The notes under the pieces were generated by a model. It was not told where the DNA came from, made no database searches, and saw nothing but the letters and a program-made list of their open reading frames with translations. The translations under genes and the position numbers were made by a program. A DNA stretch of 64,000 nucleotides from Prolixibacteraceae bacterium (GTDB taxonomy: Bacteria > Bacteroidota > Bacteroidia > Bacteroidales > Prolixibacteraceae): positions 20,799 through 84,798 of the forward strand of contig JANQII010000102.1 of the NCBI GenBank assembly GCA_028282195.1, given 5' to 3'. This document shows, piece by piece, positions 37,886-47,589 of the stretch. Each line of letters opens with the position of its first letter. Within the stretch, counting starts at the first letter, position 1.

Positions 37886-40147
37886 ATGTTTGATCTTGAA
37901 TTGATTAAAAGTACCTACGGGAATTTTGGCGTCCGTATACAAAAAGCCAGAGAAGTCCTGAAAAAACCACTTACACTTTCTGAAAAAATCCTTTACTCTC
38001 ATCTATTTAATCCTGAGGAAGTAAAAGACTTTCAACGAGGAGTTGACTATGTTGATTTTGCACCTGACCGTGTTGCTATGCAAGATGCAACTGCACAGAT
38101 GGCTTTACTCCAGTTTATGAACTCTGGAAAAAGTAAAACTGCAGTTCCCTCTACAGTTCATTGTGACCATCTTATTCAGGCTCATGTAGAAGGAGTGACA
38201 GATTTAAAACACGCCCTAAACACCAACAAGGAAGTTTTCAATTTCCTTGAATCAGTATCAAATAAATATGGAATTGGTTTTTGGAAACCTGGTGCAGGTA
38301 TTATTCACCAGGTAGTTTTGGAAAACTATGCTTTCCCCGGAGGAATGATGATTGGAACCGACTCACACACCGTGAACGCCGGAGGGCTAGGAATGATCGC
38401 AATTGGAGTTGGCGGTGCAGATGCGGTTGACGTGATGGCAGGAATGCCCTGGGAATTGAAATTCCCGAAGCTGATTGGTGTTAAACTAACAGGCAAACTA
38501 AATGGCTGGACAGCCCCCAAAGATATAATCTTAAAAGTAGCTGGAATACTTACTGTTAAAGGTGGGACCGGTTGTATCATTGAATATTTTGGCGAAGGTG
38601 CAGAAGCACTTTCTGCAACTGGAAAAGGAACTATTTGTAACATGGGAGCAGAAGTAGGTGCAACAACTTCAACCTTTGGCTATGATGAATCCATGGAGCG
38701 TTACCTCAGGTCAACAGGACGATCTGAAGTTGCTGACTTAGCTAATGGAGTTAAAGAGCATCTTATGGCAGATCCAGAGGTTTACACAAATCCGGAACAG
38801 TACTTTGATCAACTAATAGAAATCAACCTGGATGAATTGGAACCACATATAAATGGGCCATTTACCCCAGACCGTGCTACGCCTATTTCAAAAATGGCAG
38901 AAGAAGCCGAAAAAAACGGGTGGCCAACTAAAATTGAAGTTGGTCTGATTGGTTCGTGTACTAATTCATCTTATGAAGATATTTCAAGGGCTGCATCCCT
39001 TGCAAATCAAGCAATTGAAAAAAAGCTTGTTGCCAAATCAGAGTTTACGGTTACCCCGGGATCGGAACAGGTAAGGTACACAATTGAGAGAGATGGTTTT
39101 ATAGACACCTTTTTAAAAATCGGTGGTAAAGTTTTCGCCAATGCCTGTGGCCCCTGTATTGGTCAATGGAACCGGCCATCAGTAAAAGACGGACGTATTA
39201 ACACGATTATTCATTCGTTTAACAGAAATTTTTCGAAACGAGCTGATGGAAACCCAAACACGCATGCATTTGTTGCGTCTCCCGAACTGGTAACGGCAAT
39301 GGCCATTGCGGGGGATTTGCGTTTCAATCCATTGAAAGATTCATACACCAATGAAGAAGGCGAACAAGTAATGCTTGATCCTCCACATGGATTTGAATTA
39401 CCACCAAATGGATTTGACGTTAAAGATCCCGGTTACCAGGCACCAGCTGAGGATGGTTCTTCTGTTGAAGTTGTAGTTGCAGATGACTCTAATCGTTTGC
39501 AGTTACTGACAGCTTTTGAACCATGGAATGGCAAAAACATTGAAGGGGCAAAACTTCTGATAAAGGCGGAAGGCAAATGTACTACCGACCATATTTCAAT
39601 GGCAGGTCCCTGGCTTCGTTACCGTGGTCATTTGGACAATATATCAAACAATATGTTGATAGGAGCTGTAAATGCTTTCAATGGTGAAACCAATAAAGTA
39701 AAAAACCAGTTGACTGGGGTTTACGATGAAGTTCCCAAAGTTCAGCGTGAATACAAAGCTACAGGAGTTCCATCAATAGTAGTTGGTGACCACAATTACG
39801 GAGAAGGCTCTTCACGTGAGCATGCCGCTATGGAACCACGTCATTTGGGAGTAAAAGCTGTTATTGTAAAATCATTTGCCAGAATCCACGAAACCAACCT
39901 CAAAAAACAGGGTATGCTTGGGTTAACTTTTGCAAATGAAAATGACTATGACAAAATCAACGAAAATGACACCTTCAACTTTATTGATTTAGTTGATTTT
40001 GCTCCCGGCAAACCGCTTACACTTGAAATAGTACATAAAGATGGAAGCAAGGAGAATATCATTTTAAACCACTCATATAATCAACAACAGATCGATTGGT
40101 TTAAAGCAGGCTCAGCATTAAATCTCATAAAAAAACAAAATTCATAA
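37886..40147 (+). CDS. Aconitate hydratase
   Basis: 753 residues, the mitochondrial-type length. The three 4Fe-4S cysteines are in [14 protein letters not shown] and [21 protein letters not shown] and [11 protein letters not shown] hold active-site residues, and the swivelling C-terminal domain carries [15 protein letters not shown]. It isomerises citrate to isocitrate. First gene of a four-gene TCA block; 22 bases to the next gene. Confidence 0.95.
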   Translation: MFDLELIKSTYGNFGVRIQKAREVLKKPLTLSEKILYSHLFNPEEVKDFQRGVDYVDFAPDRVAMQDATAQMALLQFMNSGKSKTAVPSTVHCDHLIQAHVEGVTDLKHALNTNKEVFNFLESVSNKYGIGFWKPGAGIIHQVVLENYAFPGGMMIGTDSHTVNAGGLGMIAIGVGGADAVDVMAGMPWELKFPKLIGVKLTGKLNGWTAPKDIILKVAGILTVKGGTGCIIEYFGEGAEALSATGKGTICNMGAEVGATTSTFGYDESMERYLRSTGRSEVADLANGVKEHLMADPEVYTNPEQYFDQLIEINLDELEPHINGPFTPDRATPISKMAEEAEKNGWPTKIEVGLIGSCTNSSYEDISRAASLANQAIEKKLVAKSEFTVTPGSEQVRYTIERDGFIDTFLKIGGKVFANACGPCIGQWNRPSVKDGRINTIIHSFNRNFSKRADGNPNTHAFVASPELVTAMAIAGDLRFNPLKDSYTNEEGEQVMLDPPHGFELPPNGFDVKDPGYQAPAEDGSSVEVVVADDSNRLQLLTAFEPWNGKNIEGAKLLIKAEGKCTTDHISMAGPWLRYRGHLDNISNNMLIGAVNAFNGETNKVKNQLTGVYDEVPKVQREYKATGVPSIVVGDHNYGEGSSREHAAMEPRHLGVKAVIVKSFARIHETNLKKQGMLGLTFANENDYDKINENDTFNFIDLVDFAPGKPLTLEIVHKDGSKENIILNHSYNQQQIDWFKAGSALNLIKKQNS

Positions 40148-40169
40148 CTAATCATAAAAACACCCGAAA

Positions 40170-41396
40170 ATGAAAAAAATTAAAGTAGTTAATCCGGTTG
40201 TTGAACTGGATGGGGACGAAATGACCCGGGTTATTTGGTCATTCATTAAAGAAAAACTGATTTTCCCTTACCTTGACTTGGACATCAGGTATTTTGATCT
40301 GGGCATGGAAAGCCGCGATGAAACCGACGATCAAATTACAATTGATGCAGCGCATGCAATTAAAAAATACGGTGTGGGAATTAAATGTGCTACCATCACC
40401 CCTGATGAAGCACGAGTTGAAGAATTTGGATTGAAACACATGTGGAAATCCCCAAACGGTACTATCCGAAATATACTGGGAGGAACTGTTTTTAGGGAAC
40501 CCATTATTATTAATAATATTCCACGGTTGGTTCCGGGCTGGAAAAAACCAATTTGTATCGGACGTCATGCTTTTGGTGACCAATATCGTGCAACCGATTT
40601 CCTTACAAAAGGAAAAGGCAAACTAACCATTACTTTTACTCCTGAAGATGGAAGTGAGCCACAATCATTCGATGTATATGATTTTGAAGGCGATGGCATT
40701 GCAATGGCCATGTACAACACGGACGAATCGATTATTGGATTTGCCCGTGCCTGCATGAACCAGTCTCTTGATAAAACCTGGCCGCTTTATATGTCAACTA
40801 AAAACACCATCCTTAAAAAATATGATGGCCGTTTTAAAGACCTTTTCCAAAAAGTTTTTGACGAAGAATTTAAAGACAAATTTGAAGCAGCTGGCATAAC
40901 TTACGAGCATCGTTTGATCGACGACATGGTTGCTGCAGCCATGAAATGGGAGGGTGGCTTTGTTTGGGCATGTAAAAATTACGATGGCGATGTACAATCA
41001 GATACTGTTGCTCAAGGCTTTGGATCACTGGGGTTAATGACCTCAACATTAGTTACCCCTGACGGACAAACGATGGAAGCTGAAGCTGCCCACGGCACAG
41101 TTACCAGGCATTACCGTCAGCACCAACAAGGCAAGCCAACATCAACAAACCCAATTGCTTCAATATTTGCATGGACCCGTGGTTTAGCTTTCAGGGGCAA
41201 ACTTGATGACAATCAGGAACTCATTAATTTTTCAGAGACACTCGAACAAGTTTGCATTGAAACTGTTGAAAGTGGAAAAATGACCAAAGACCTTGCTCTC
41301 ATCATACATGAAAAAGATTTAAAAGAAGAACATTATCTCACAACAGAAGAATTTTTAAGTGCTATCGATGAGAATCTGCAAAATAAATTGGGCTAA
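40170..41396 (+). CDS. NADP-dependent isocitrate dehydrogenase, eukaryotic-type (type II)
   Basis: 408 residues like animal IDH1/IDH2: [33 protein letters not shown], and the NADP-binding [14 protein letters not shown] with its Arg/His pair. It oxidises isocitrate to 2-oxoglutarate with NADP+. It is followed 11 bases later by a second IDH of a different subfamily. Family assignment is clear from the motifs. Confidence 0.94.
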   Translation: MKKIKVVNPVVELDGDEMTRVIWSFIKEKLIFPYLDLDIRYFDLGMESRDETDDQITIDAAHAIKKYGVGIKCATITPDEARVEEFGLKHMWKSPNGTIRNILGGTVFREPIIINNIPRLVPGWKKPICIGRHAFGDQYRATDFLTKGKGKLTITFTPEDGSEPQSFDVYDFEGDGIAMAMYNTDESIIGFARACMNQSLDKTWPLYMSTKNTILKKYDGRFKDLFQKVFDEEFKDKFEAAGITYEHRLIDDMVAAAMKWEGGFVWACKNYDGDVQSDTVAQGFGSLGLMTSTLVTPDGQTMEAEAAHGTVTRHYRQHQQGKPTSTNPIASIFAWTRGLAFRGKLDDNQELINFSETLEQVCIETVESGKMTKDLALIIHEKDLKEEHYLTTEEFLSAIDENLQNKLG

Positions 41397-41407
41397 CTGA
41401 ATATTGC

Positions 41408-42673
41408 ATGGGAAGTAAAATAATAATAAATAATGGTAAGCTTCAAGTACCAGATAACCCAATAATCCCTTTTATTAAAGGAGATGGTATTGGGAAGGAC
41501 ATTACTGTTCCAAGTCAACGGGTATTGAACGCTGCCATTGAAAAAGCCTATGGAGATTCAAAAAAGTTAGCCTGGAAAGAAGTTCTTGCAGGAGAAAAAG
41601 CTTATAAAAAAACGGGGAATTACCTACCGGAAGACACACTTGCAGAATTCAAAAAATATCTTGTAGGAATTAAAGGACCACTGCAAACCCCTGTTGGCGG
41701 AGGTATTCGATCATTAAATGTTGCATTACGACAAACACTTGATTTATACGTTTGCCTACGACCAGTTCGCTGGTTTAAAGGTGTACCCTCACCGATCCGC
41801 TATCCTTCTTTGGTTGATATGCATATCTTCCGTGAGAATACGGAAGATATTTATGCCGGGATAGAGTTTATGACAGGCGATGAAAAAGCTCAAAAGTTTC
41901 GTGATTTTCTGATTAATGAGATGGGATCAACACAGATTCGGTTCCCTGAAACAACATCTTTTGGAATTAAACCAATTTCGAAAGAAGGTTCTGAGCGATT
42001 GATCAGAGATGCTATTCAATATGCAATAGATAGAAATCTTCCTTCTGTAACATTGGTTCATAAAGGAAATATTATGAAGTTTACGGAAGGTGCTTTTAAA
42101 AACTGGGGATACGATTTAGCTGAGAATGAGTTTGAAGCAGATGTTTTCACATGGAGACAATATGAAAATATACAGACTGAAAAAGGGCAAATTGATGCTC
42201 AAAAAGCATTGGAAGAAGCTAAAAAAACGGGAAAAGTCATTATAAAAGATGTTATTACCGATGCTTTTTTACAGGACAGTTTACTTCATCCATATGATCA
42301 TTCTGTAATTGCCACAATGAATTTGAACGGTGATTATGTTTCGGATCAACTTGCTGCAATGGTAGGTGGAATTGGAATTTCTCCCGGTGCAAACATCAAT
42401 TATCAAAGTGGCTATGCCATTTTCGAAGCTACCCATGGTACAGCCCCGAACATCGCCGGAACGGGAAAAGCAAATCCAAGTTCTTTGATTCTTTCGGGAG
42501 TAATGATGCTTGAATACCTGGGTTGGAATGAAGCTGCGGAACATGTACTTGATGCAATGGAGCATGCTTTTTCAAAAAGAAGGGTAACATCTGATCTATA
42601 TGCAATGATGGAAGGGGCAACACTTTTAACAACAACTGAATTTGCTGATGAAATTATCAGTAATATTCATTAA
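41408..42673 (+). CDS. Isocitrate dehydrogenase, E. coli-type fold (type I), probably NAD-dependent
   Basis: 421 residues like E. coli Icd: [25 protein letters not shown] (the Ser phosphorylated in E. coli), [13 protein letters not shown]. At the coenzyme site, E. coli has K344/Y345 and Y391/R395 for NADP; here the segments read [15 protein letters not shown] and VTSDLYAMM, so those positions are Asn, Ile, Ser and Ala. Loss of all four suggests NAD+ use. That is inference from alignment by eye. Confidence 0.88.
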   Translation: MGSKIIINNGKLQVPDNPIIPFIKGDGIGKDITVPSQRVLNAAIEKAYGDSKKLAWKEVLAGEKAYKKTGNYLPEDTLAEFKKYLVGIKGPLQTPVGGGIRSLNVALRQTLDLYVCLRPVRWFKGVPSPIRYPSLVDMHIFRENTEDIYAGIEFMTGDEKAQKFRDFLINEMGSTQIRFPETTSFGIKPISKEGSERLIRDAIQYAIDRNLPSVTLVHKGNIMKFTEGAFKNWGYDLAENEFEADVFTWRQYENIQTEKGQIDAQKALEEAKKTGKVIIKDVITDAFLQDSLLHPYDHSVIATMNLNGDYVSDQLAAMVGGIGISPGANINYQSGYAIFEATHGTAPNIAGTGKANPSSLILSGVMMLEYLGWNEAAEHVLDAMEHAFSKRRVTSDLYAMMEGATLLTTTEFADEIISNIH

Positions 42674-42710
42674 CTTACTAGGCAAAAACGAATAACTAAA
42701 AATAATAACA

Positions 42711-44033
42711 ATGGAATACATTAAAAATCGGTTTTATCAAAAGGCAAGCAAGTGCATTGCTGAATATCAAAAGCTCAAATCAGAGTATAGTGACAAAGTT
42801 CTGGCAGAAGTAACTGTTGGACAGGTAATGACAGGTATGAAAGGCGTTCCAAGCCTGATAACAGATACATCAAAGCTTGACCCAACTACAGGGATTCGTT
42901 TCCGTGGTTATTCAATTCCTGATTTAAGAGAAAAACTTCCGCGTTTAAATCCGGAAGGTGAACCACTTCCTGAAGGTCTTTTCTATTTAATGCTTATTGG
43001 TGAGATACCTGAAAGAGATGACGTTTTAAACATTAGCAAAGACTGGGCCACACGAGCACACGTTCCACAGCACGTGTTTGACGTAATCGACGCATTGCCT
43101 AAAAATTCAAAACCAATGACCCAGTTCAGTGCAGCAATTTTGAGTATGGCCACTGATTCGATTTTCCAAAAAGCTTATCGTGCAGGTGTTCATAAAAAAC
43201 ATTACTGGGACACAACTTATGAGGATGTGATGAACCTGATTGCCCGCCTGCCAAGAATTGCAGCGTACATTTACAGGCGTAATTTCCACAATGATGATCA
43301 TATTGAACCAGATCCGCGTCTTGACTGGGCAGGTAACCTGGGGCACATGATGGGACACGACAGCGAAGAAGTGAAACGTTTACTTCGCCTTTATATGGTA
43401 ATTCATGCTGACCATGAAGGTGGTAATGTTTCTGCACACACGACTCACCTGGTTGGCTCGGCCCTAAGTAATCCATACTATGCTTATGCAGCTGGTATGC
43501 TGGGCTTGGCAGGACCACTTCACGGATATGCAAACCAGGAGGTAATAAACTGGATTTTTGATTTAATTCAGGAACTTGATACCGAAAAACCAAGCGAAGA
43601 GCAAATCATTGAATATGCGAAAAAGACCCTTGCTGAAGGTCGTGTTATTCCAGGCTATGGACATGCTGTATTGCGCCAAACGGACCCTCGTTTTACAGCA
43701 CAACAAGAGTTTGCTAAGAAATATGTAAAAGATGATTCGCTGATTCACATTGTGAATACGCTTCATAAAGTTGTTCCTCCGATTCTTGAAGGAACCGGAA
43801 AAGTGAAAAATCCATGGCCAAATGTAGACGCTTATTCCGGATCGCTACTTTACCATTATGGAATTGAGGAACACACATTTTATACTGTTCTTTTCGGGGT
43901 TTCAAGAGCACTTGGAGTATTGGCTTCATTAATAATGGATCGTCTTTATGGGCTACCTATTGAACGTCCATCATCATTTCCTCTTAAATGGTATAAAGAA
44001 AAAGTTAATGATACCAGTTCTGAAGGCTGTTAA
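42711..44033 (+). CDS. Citrate synthase
   Basis: 440 residues, closest in layout to the eukaryotic-type enzymes. Catalytic residues are visible in VGSALSNPYYAYAAGMLGLAGPLHG (His), VIPGYGHAVLRQTDPR (His) and NVDAYSGSLLYHYG (Asp). It condenses acetyl-CoA with oxaloacetate. It ends the block aconitase-IDH-IDH-citrate synthase, with a strong terminator 26 bases later. Confidence 0.95.
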   Translation: MEYIKNRFYQKASKCIAEYQKLKSEYSDKVLAEVTVGQVMTGMKGVPSLITDTSKLDPTTGIRFRGYSIPDLREKLPRLNPEGEPLPEGLFYLMLIGEIPERDDVLNISKDWATRAHVPQHVFDVIDALPKNSKPMTQFSAAILSMATDSIFQKAYRAGVHKKHYWDTTYEDVMNLIARLPRIAAYIYRRNFHNDDHIEPDPRLDWAGNLGHMMGHDSEEVKRLLRLYMVIHADHEGGNVSAHTTHLVGSALSNPYYAYAAGMLGLAGPLHGYANQEVINWIFDLIQELDTEKPSEEQIIEYAKKTLAEGRVIPGYGHAVLRQTDPRFTAQQEFAKKYVKDDSLIHIVNTLHKVVPPILEGTGKVKNPWPNVDAYSGSLLYHYGIEEHTFYTVLFGVSRALGVLASLIMDRLYGLPIERPSSFPLKWYKEKVNDTSSEGC

Positions 44034-44058
44034 ATCAATTAAAAATATCGTATGTGAG

Positions 44059-44084
44059 ATGCCCTTTTCGAAGGGCATTTTTTT
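44059..44084 (+). terminator. Intrinsic terminator after citrate synthase
   Basis: ATGCCCTT-TTCG-AAGGGCAT, a perfect 8-bp stem with a stable tetraloop, followed by a run of seven T. Confidence 0.92.
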
Positions 44085-44348
44085 GCTTTCCCTGGAAAAT
44101 ATTTCTCTTTTAATTTTCATTCTTACAGAAAATCAACCTTTATCCGAATTTATCAAATCAAAAAAGCAAACTCATTTTCAAAAAATTAGATGTTCAACTG
44201 TTAATTTCCTGCATACATTGACTGTTAATATCGCTAAAAAAAGACAAAAAAATCTCCTAAGTACCCTATTAATACTGACTATATGGGAGTTACTAACATT
44301 TGTTGATTTCGTACGTGAATTTAAAGTGAATTTAAAACCTCAAAAAAA

Positions 44349-44381
44349 TTTGCACCAAGTAACTTATCTTTAGTACTTTTG
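44349..44381 (+). promoter_or_regulatory. Promoter of the candidate ncRNA
   Basis: TTTG (44349-44352) and TACTTTTG (44374-44381), 21 bases apart, match the Bacteroidota consensus. No protein gene starts within a kilobase downstream, so the transcript is probably an RNA gene. Confidence 0.65.
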
Positions 44382-44387
44382 ATTGTA

Positions 44388-44920
44388 TCAGGTGAGCGAT
44401 AAAAGGCAGCTCAGAAAATGTGGAGGCGAAAAAAGCTCTTAGCCGAGCCAGATTCAACTCTTCCAAATCCTTGGATTTGCACATTGAAAGAGCCGAAGTT
44501 TTAGCCACAAAAGACCAGTTCTTTTAAAGCTTGAATAATAACGAACCCCGTGCAAACGGGCAAGTAGTTTTTATAAATGACAAACTCTTCTGCTGAAGAA
44601 CCCCGGTTCTGAAACGGAAGTGAGATTACAGAAGCCTCGGTTTTTGAAATCAACATCAGAAATGAAGATCGCAAGACCTATCATATCTGGAGGATGTCAA
44701 AAACTTCGTCTGGGAAGGTAAATCCTTCGGGAATTACCGAAAAGACATCCGGAAAATGCAACTGTAAAAGGGAACATGGGAAGGATAAGGGTTATCAGAA
44801 ATGGTTTCGGCCACGGAAGATAGCCAGCCAAAATAACAGTAGCCTGACATGGAAGGTAATTTCGATTACCCGAAGTGGATGGGAGCTATTCATACCCGAA
44901 TGGTTCCCATTATTGTTTTT
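44388..44920 (+). ncRNA. Candidate structured non-coding RNA, about 530 nt
   Basis: Between a promoter and a terminator-like hairpin lie many helices: TGAGC/GCTCA (44393-44413), CAAATC/GATTTG (44464-44479), CCCG/CGGG (44547-44560), TCTTC/GAAGA (44586-44599), GGATGTC/GACATCC (44692-44750) enclosing GGTAA/TTACC, GATAA/TTATC (44784-44796) and GGTAAT-TTCG-ATTACC (44855-44870). It does not match tmRNA, RNase P, SRP or 6S as remembered. Strings GGGAA (44729), GCAACTGTAA (44758), ATGGGAAGG (44776) and AGCCAG (44822) occur in the order of cobalamin-riboswitch boxes, but GCCACTG and GAGACCTGCC are absent. Class unknown; a decayed cobalamin riboswitch in the 3' part is possible. Confidence 0.5.
44879..44920 (+). 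terminator. Terminator-like hairpin ending the ncRNA
   Basis: A 13-bp helix with two G-U pairs (44879-44891 with 44898-44910) and a six-base loop, followed by a T-rich stretch (tattgttttt). Confidence 0.7.
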
Positions 44921-45020
44921 ATACACTTCGCAAATGCTTATATTTTATTCTCGAAACCGGATCACTTCAATATTCGGGTGGGTAACTTTGTTGAATTTCT
45001 GATCCTCGTATAGGGGGAAT

Positions 45021-45120
45021 TTGATTCTTGATTCTCGATTCTTGATTCTCGATACTTGATTCTCGATACTTGATTCTCGATACTTGATTCTCGATACTTG
45101 ATTCTCGATACTTGATTCTT
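45021..45120. repeat. Tandem 14-bp repeat
   Basis: Successive copies of CTTGATTCTCGATA, five nearly exact, with degenerate copies on both sides. The rest of 44921-45480 is repeat-rich spacer (aactcgtaactcgcaac words at about 45335) with no ORF. Confidence 0.8.
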
Positions 45121-45526
45121 GATGGATACTCGATTGTTGGATTACCTGATTTTGATTTGGAATTTGTTTTTTGGGATTTGGAATTTTACCTCAGTGCTTA
45201 TAATTTGTCGCCTGCGCAACCCCTAACCCGGCAGTCAGGTACTTATCCATTTTTTGTTCCTTATTTCTTATTTTAACTTTCTGTATTTGGAAACAATGGG
45301 TGTCATCTTTTGGAAAGATGAACCCCCTGTACAACTCGTAACTCGTAACTCGCAACCCATATTCTCAGCTTCTCCCTTTCCCACTTTCTCACCCTCTCAC
45401 CAACCTGAATTATGAAGTGCTCCTCGAAACCAACCTCTGAAGTTAACATTAACTTTACAAAACCTGCTTATTACTTATACATCTTCAAAATAACTTTTAG
45501 GTAATTCTTAGTGCAGGATTAATTTC

Positions 45527-45534
45527 TATATTTG
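45527..45534 (+). promoter_or_regulatory. -7 element before the CoA-transferase gene
   Basis: TATATTTG matches TAnnTTTG and places the transcript start near 45540, which supports ATG 45574 as the start codon rather than an upstream codon at 45532. No good -33 was found. Confidence 0.45.
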
Positions 45535-45573
45535 CGCCAAATTTTAAGAGCAATATATTCTAATTATAAAATT

Positions 45574-46890
45574 ATGAAACAGATCAAATTCATATCTCCA
45601 GAGGAGGCAGTTAAAGTTATAAAATCGGGCGATCGCGTACACCTTAGTAGTGTGGCTGTTACACCCCATACGCTTATTAAGCCCATGGTTGAAAGAGGAA
45701 GGAATGGAGAATTTTGTGATGTAAAGGTACAACATATCCATATTGAGGATAAAGTAGATTTTGCAAATCCTGAATTTGAAGGAATATTTGTTTCAGAGCA
45801 GTTCTTTGTTGGGGCTAACCTACGTAAACAAACCCAGGCTGGTTATGCTGATTATATTCCTGTTTTCCTAAGTGAAACCCAAAAACTTATTCGTGAAGGA
45901 TATTTGAAAGTAAATGTAACAATGATCATGTGCTCACCTCCTGATAAGCATGGTTTTGTTTCTCTTGGAACTTCTGTTGATGCAACTCTTGCAGCTATTG
46001 AATGTTCAGATGTTGTGATTGCTGCAGTTAACCCAAATGTTCCACGTGCGTGGGGTGACGCTATGGTTCACATTGACGAGATTGATTTATTTGTTGAAGA
46101 CGACATTCAATTATATGTTCACGATCCGGCACCATTAACCGACCTGGATATTGCTATTGGTAAAAATGTTGCTGAATTGGTAGAAGACGGTGCTTGTTTA
46201 CAAATGGGTATTGGAGGTATTCCCAATGCAGTTCTGGCACAACTGGGAAACCACAAAGACCTTGGTGTCCATACTGAAATGTTTGCTGATGGTATTCTTC
46301 CTTTGGTTGAAAAAGGGGTTGTTACCGGTAAACATAAAAATATCGACAAAGGTAAAATGGTAGCTTCATTCTTAATGGGATCACAAGCTCTTTACGATTT
46401 TGTTGATGATAACCCACGTGTCGCAATGATGGATGTTGCCCACACAAACAATGTGCATGTTATTCGTAAAAATGACAAAGTAACTGCGATTAACTCAGCA
46501 CTTGCAATCGACTTAACGGGTCAGGTTTGTGCCGATTCAATTGGAATTAAACACTATTCAGGTGTTGGTGGACAAATTGATTTTATTCGCGGTGCAGGTC
46601 ACTCAATAGGTGGTAAACCAATTATTGCTTTACCATCTGTAACGGCAAAAGGCGTTTCTAAAATCTGTCCAACCTTAATTCAGGGATCAGGCGTTGTTAG
46701 CACAAGAGCTAATATGCACTGGGTAGTTACTGAGTATGGGGCTATCAACCTGTACGGAAAGACCCTTCAGGAACGTGCCCGTCTACTGATTTCAATTGCA
46801 CACCCGGAACACAGGGAAGAATTGGATAAAGCTGCATTTGAACGTTTCGGGGCTCACTTTCACTTTGTATCAAAACATCAGGAAGTATAA
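45574..46890 (+). CDS. Acetyl-CoA hydrolase / CoA-transferase family protein
   Basis: 438 residues from ATG 45574. Family motifs include MCSPPDKHGFVSLGTSVD, GIGGIPNAVLAQL, HTEMFADGIL (catalytic Glu), GVGGQIDFIRGA and the C-terminal RARLLISIAHP. Members include succinyl-CoA:acetate, 4-hydroxybutyrate and propionyl-CoA:succinate CoA-transferases. Beside a methylmalonyl-CoA decarboxylase operon, propionyl-CoA:succinate transfer is the most attractive role, but substrate cannot be read from the sequence. Confidence 0.88.
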   Translation: MKQIKFISPEEAVKVIKSGDRVHLSSVAVTPHTLIKPMVERGRNGEFCDVKVQHIHIEDKVDFANPEFEGIFVSEQFFVGANLRKQTQAGYADYIPVFLSETQKLIREGYLKVNVTMIMCSPPDKHGFVSLGTSVDATLAAIECSDVVIAAVNPNVPRAWGDAMVHIDEIDLFVEDDIQLYVHDPAPLTDLDIAIGKNVAELVEDGACLQMGIGGIPNAVLAQLGNHKDLGVHTEMFADGILPLVEKGVVTGKHKNIDKGKMVASFLMGSQALYDFVDDNPRVAMMDVAHTNNVHVIRKNDKVTAINSALAIDLTGQVCADSIGIKHYSGVGGQIDFIRGAGHSIGGKPIIALPSVTAKGVSKICPTLIQGSGVVSTRANMHWVVTEYGAINLYGKTLQERARLLISIAHPEHREELDKAAFERFGAHFHFVSKHQEV

Positions 46891-46899
46891 GATAACTCA

Positions 46900-46922
46900 G
46901 GCAGGCTTATCCCTGCCTTTTT
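46900..46922 (+). terminator. Intrinsic terminator after the CoA-transferase gene
   Basis: GGCAGG-cttatc-CCTGCC followed by five T. Confidence 0.75.
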
Positions 46923-47012
46923 AATTGCCTAAACCTGACGAATATTATTAAATAATTATCAACTATTTAATAAGCTTGCAGTCTTATTAAAATCGTTCTT
47001 TTTTGAATAGTC

Positions 47013-47020
47013 TAATTTTG
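47013..47020 (+). promoter_or_regulatory. Candidate -7 element of the decarboxylase operon
   Basis: TAATTTTG fits TAnnTTTG, 138 bases before the epimerase gene. No convincing -33. The remaining spacer 46923-47157 is AT-rich without other signals. Confidence 0.35.
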
Positions 47021-47157
47021 TTCAGCATTTACAATGCAAAAAAATTTATCTGCATTTTCGAATTTTTGAGCTATTTGTTTGAAAAGCTTTACTGAATAAT
47101 GTTTAGAGATGGAATAGGAAATATTTTTTTCATTTATATATTTTTAATTACAATACG

Positions 47158-47562
47158 ATGAAAGTATCACATATTGAACACATTGGAATAGCAGTAAAAA
47201 GCCTTGACGAGGCCATACCTTATTACGAGGATGTATTAGGTATGAAATGTTATGCCATTGAAGAAGTGACAGATCAAAAAGTAAAAACAGCCTTTTTCAA
47301 AGTAGGCGACACCAAAATTGAACTTTTGGAATCCACTGATCCGGCAGGCCCAATTGGTAAATTTATTGAAAAGAAAGGGCAAGGAATCCATCATCTTGCA
47401 TTTGCAGTTGACAATGTAAACGAAGCTTTAACTGAAGCGGAAAGCAAAGGTGTTCAGCTAATTGACAAAACATCCCGTAAAGGAGCTGAAGGATTGAATA
47501 TTGGTTTTCTTCACCCAAAAGCAACCATGGGTGTATTAACTGAGTTTTGCTCTGAACAATAA
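47158..47562 (+). CDS. mce: Methylmalonyl-CoA epimerase
   Basis: 134 residues of VOC-fold type. HIEHIGIAVKSLDEAIPYYEDVLG holds the first metal His, GQGIHHLAFAVDN the second, and GVLTEFCS the Glu. It interconverts the (R) and (S) forms of methylmalonyl-CoA, linking the B12-dependent mutase to the decarboxylase made by the next genes. 27 bases to the carboxyltransferase gene. Confidence 0.93.
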   Translation: MKVSHIEHIGIAVKSLDEAIPYYEDVLGMKCYAIEEVTDQKVKTAFFKVGDTKIELLESTDPAGPIGKFIEKKGQGIHHLAFAVDNVNEALTEAESKGVQLIDKTSRKGAEGLNIGFLHPKATMGVLTEFCSEQ

Positions 47563-47589
47563 TCTGAAATATCTCTATTTATAATACCG

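Noticed and set aside
43948-44373. 141-codon plus-strand frame after citrate synthase
   Set aside because: It begins inside citrate synthase in another frame and runs through the terminator and promoter region; composition is not protein-like.
44690-44840. Confident call of a cobalamin riboswitch
   Set aside because: Four short box-like strings are in order, but the GCCACTG and GAGACCTGCC boxes and the conserved GGTGAAA loop are absent, so only a possible resemblance is reported.
44388-44920. tmRNA, RNase P RNA or group II intron
   Set aside because: No tRNA-like ends or tag frame, no GAGGAAAGTCC core, and no domain V-like hairpin were found.
44694-45002. 102-codon frame in the ncRNA region
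   Set aside because: It overlaps strong RNA helices, lacks a recognisable domain and ends in the terminator region; the RNA explanation fits better.
45003-45130. CRISPR array
   Set aside because: The 14-base units are contiguous without spacers, and no cas gene is present.
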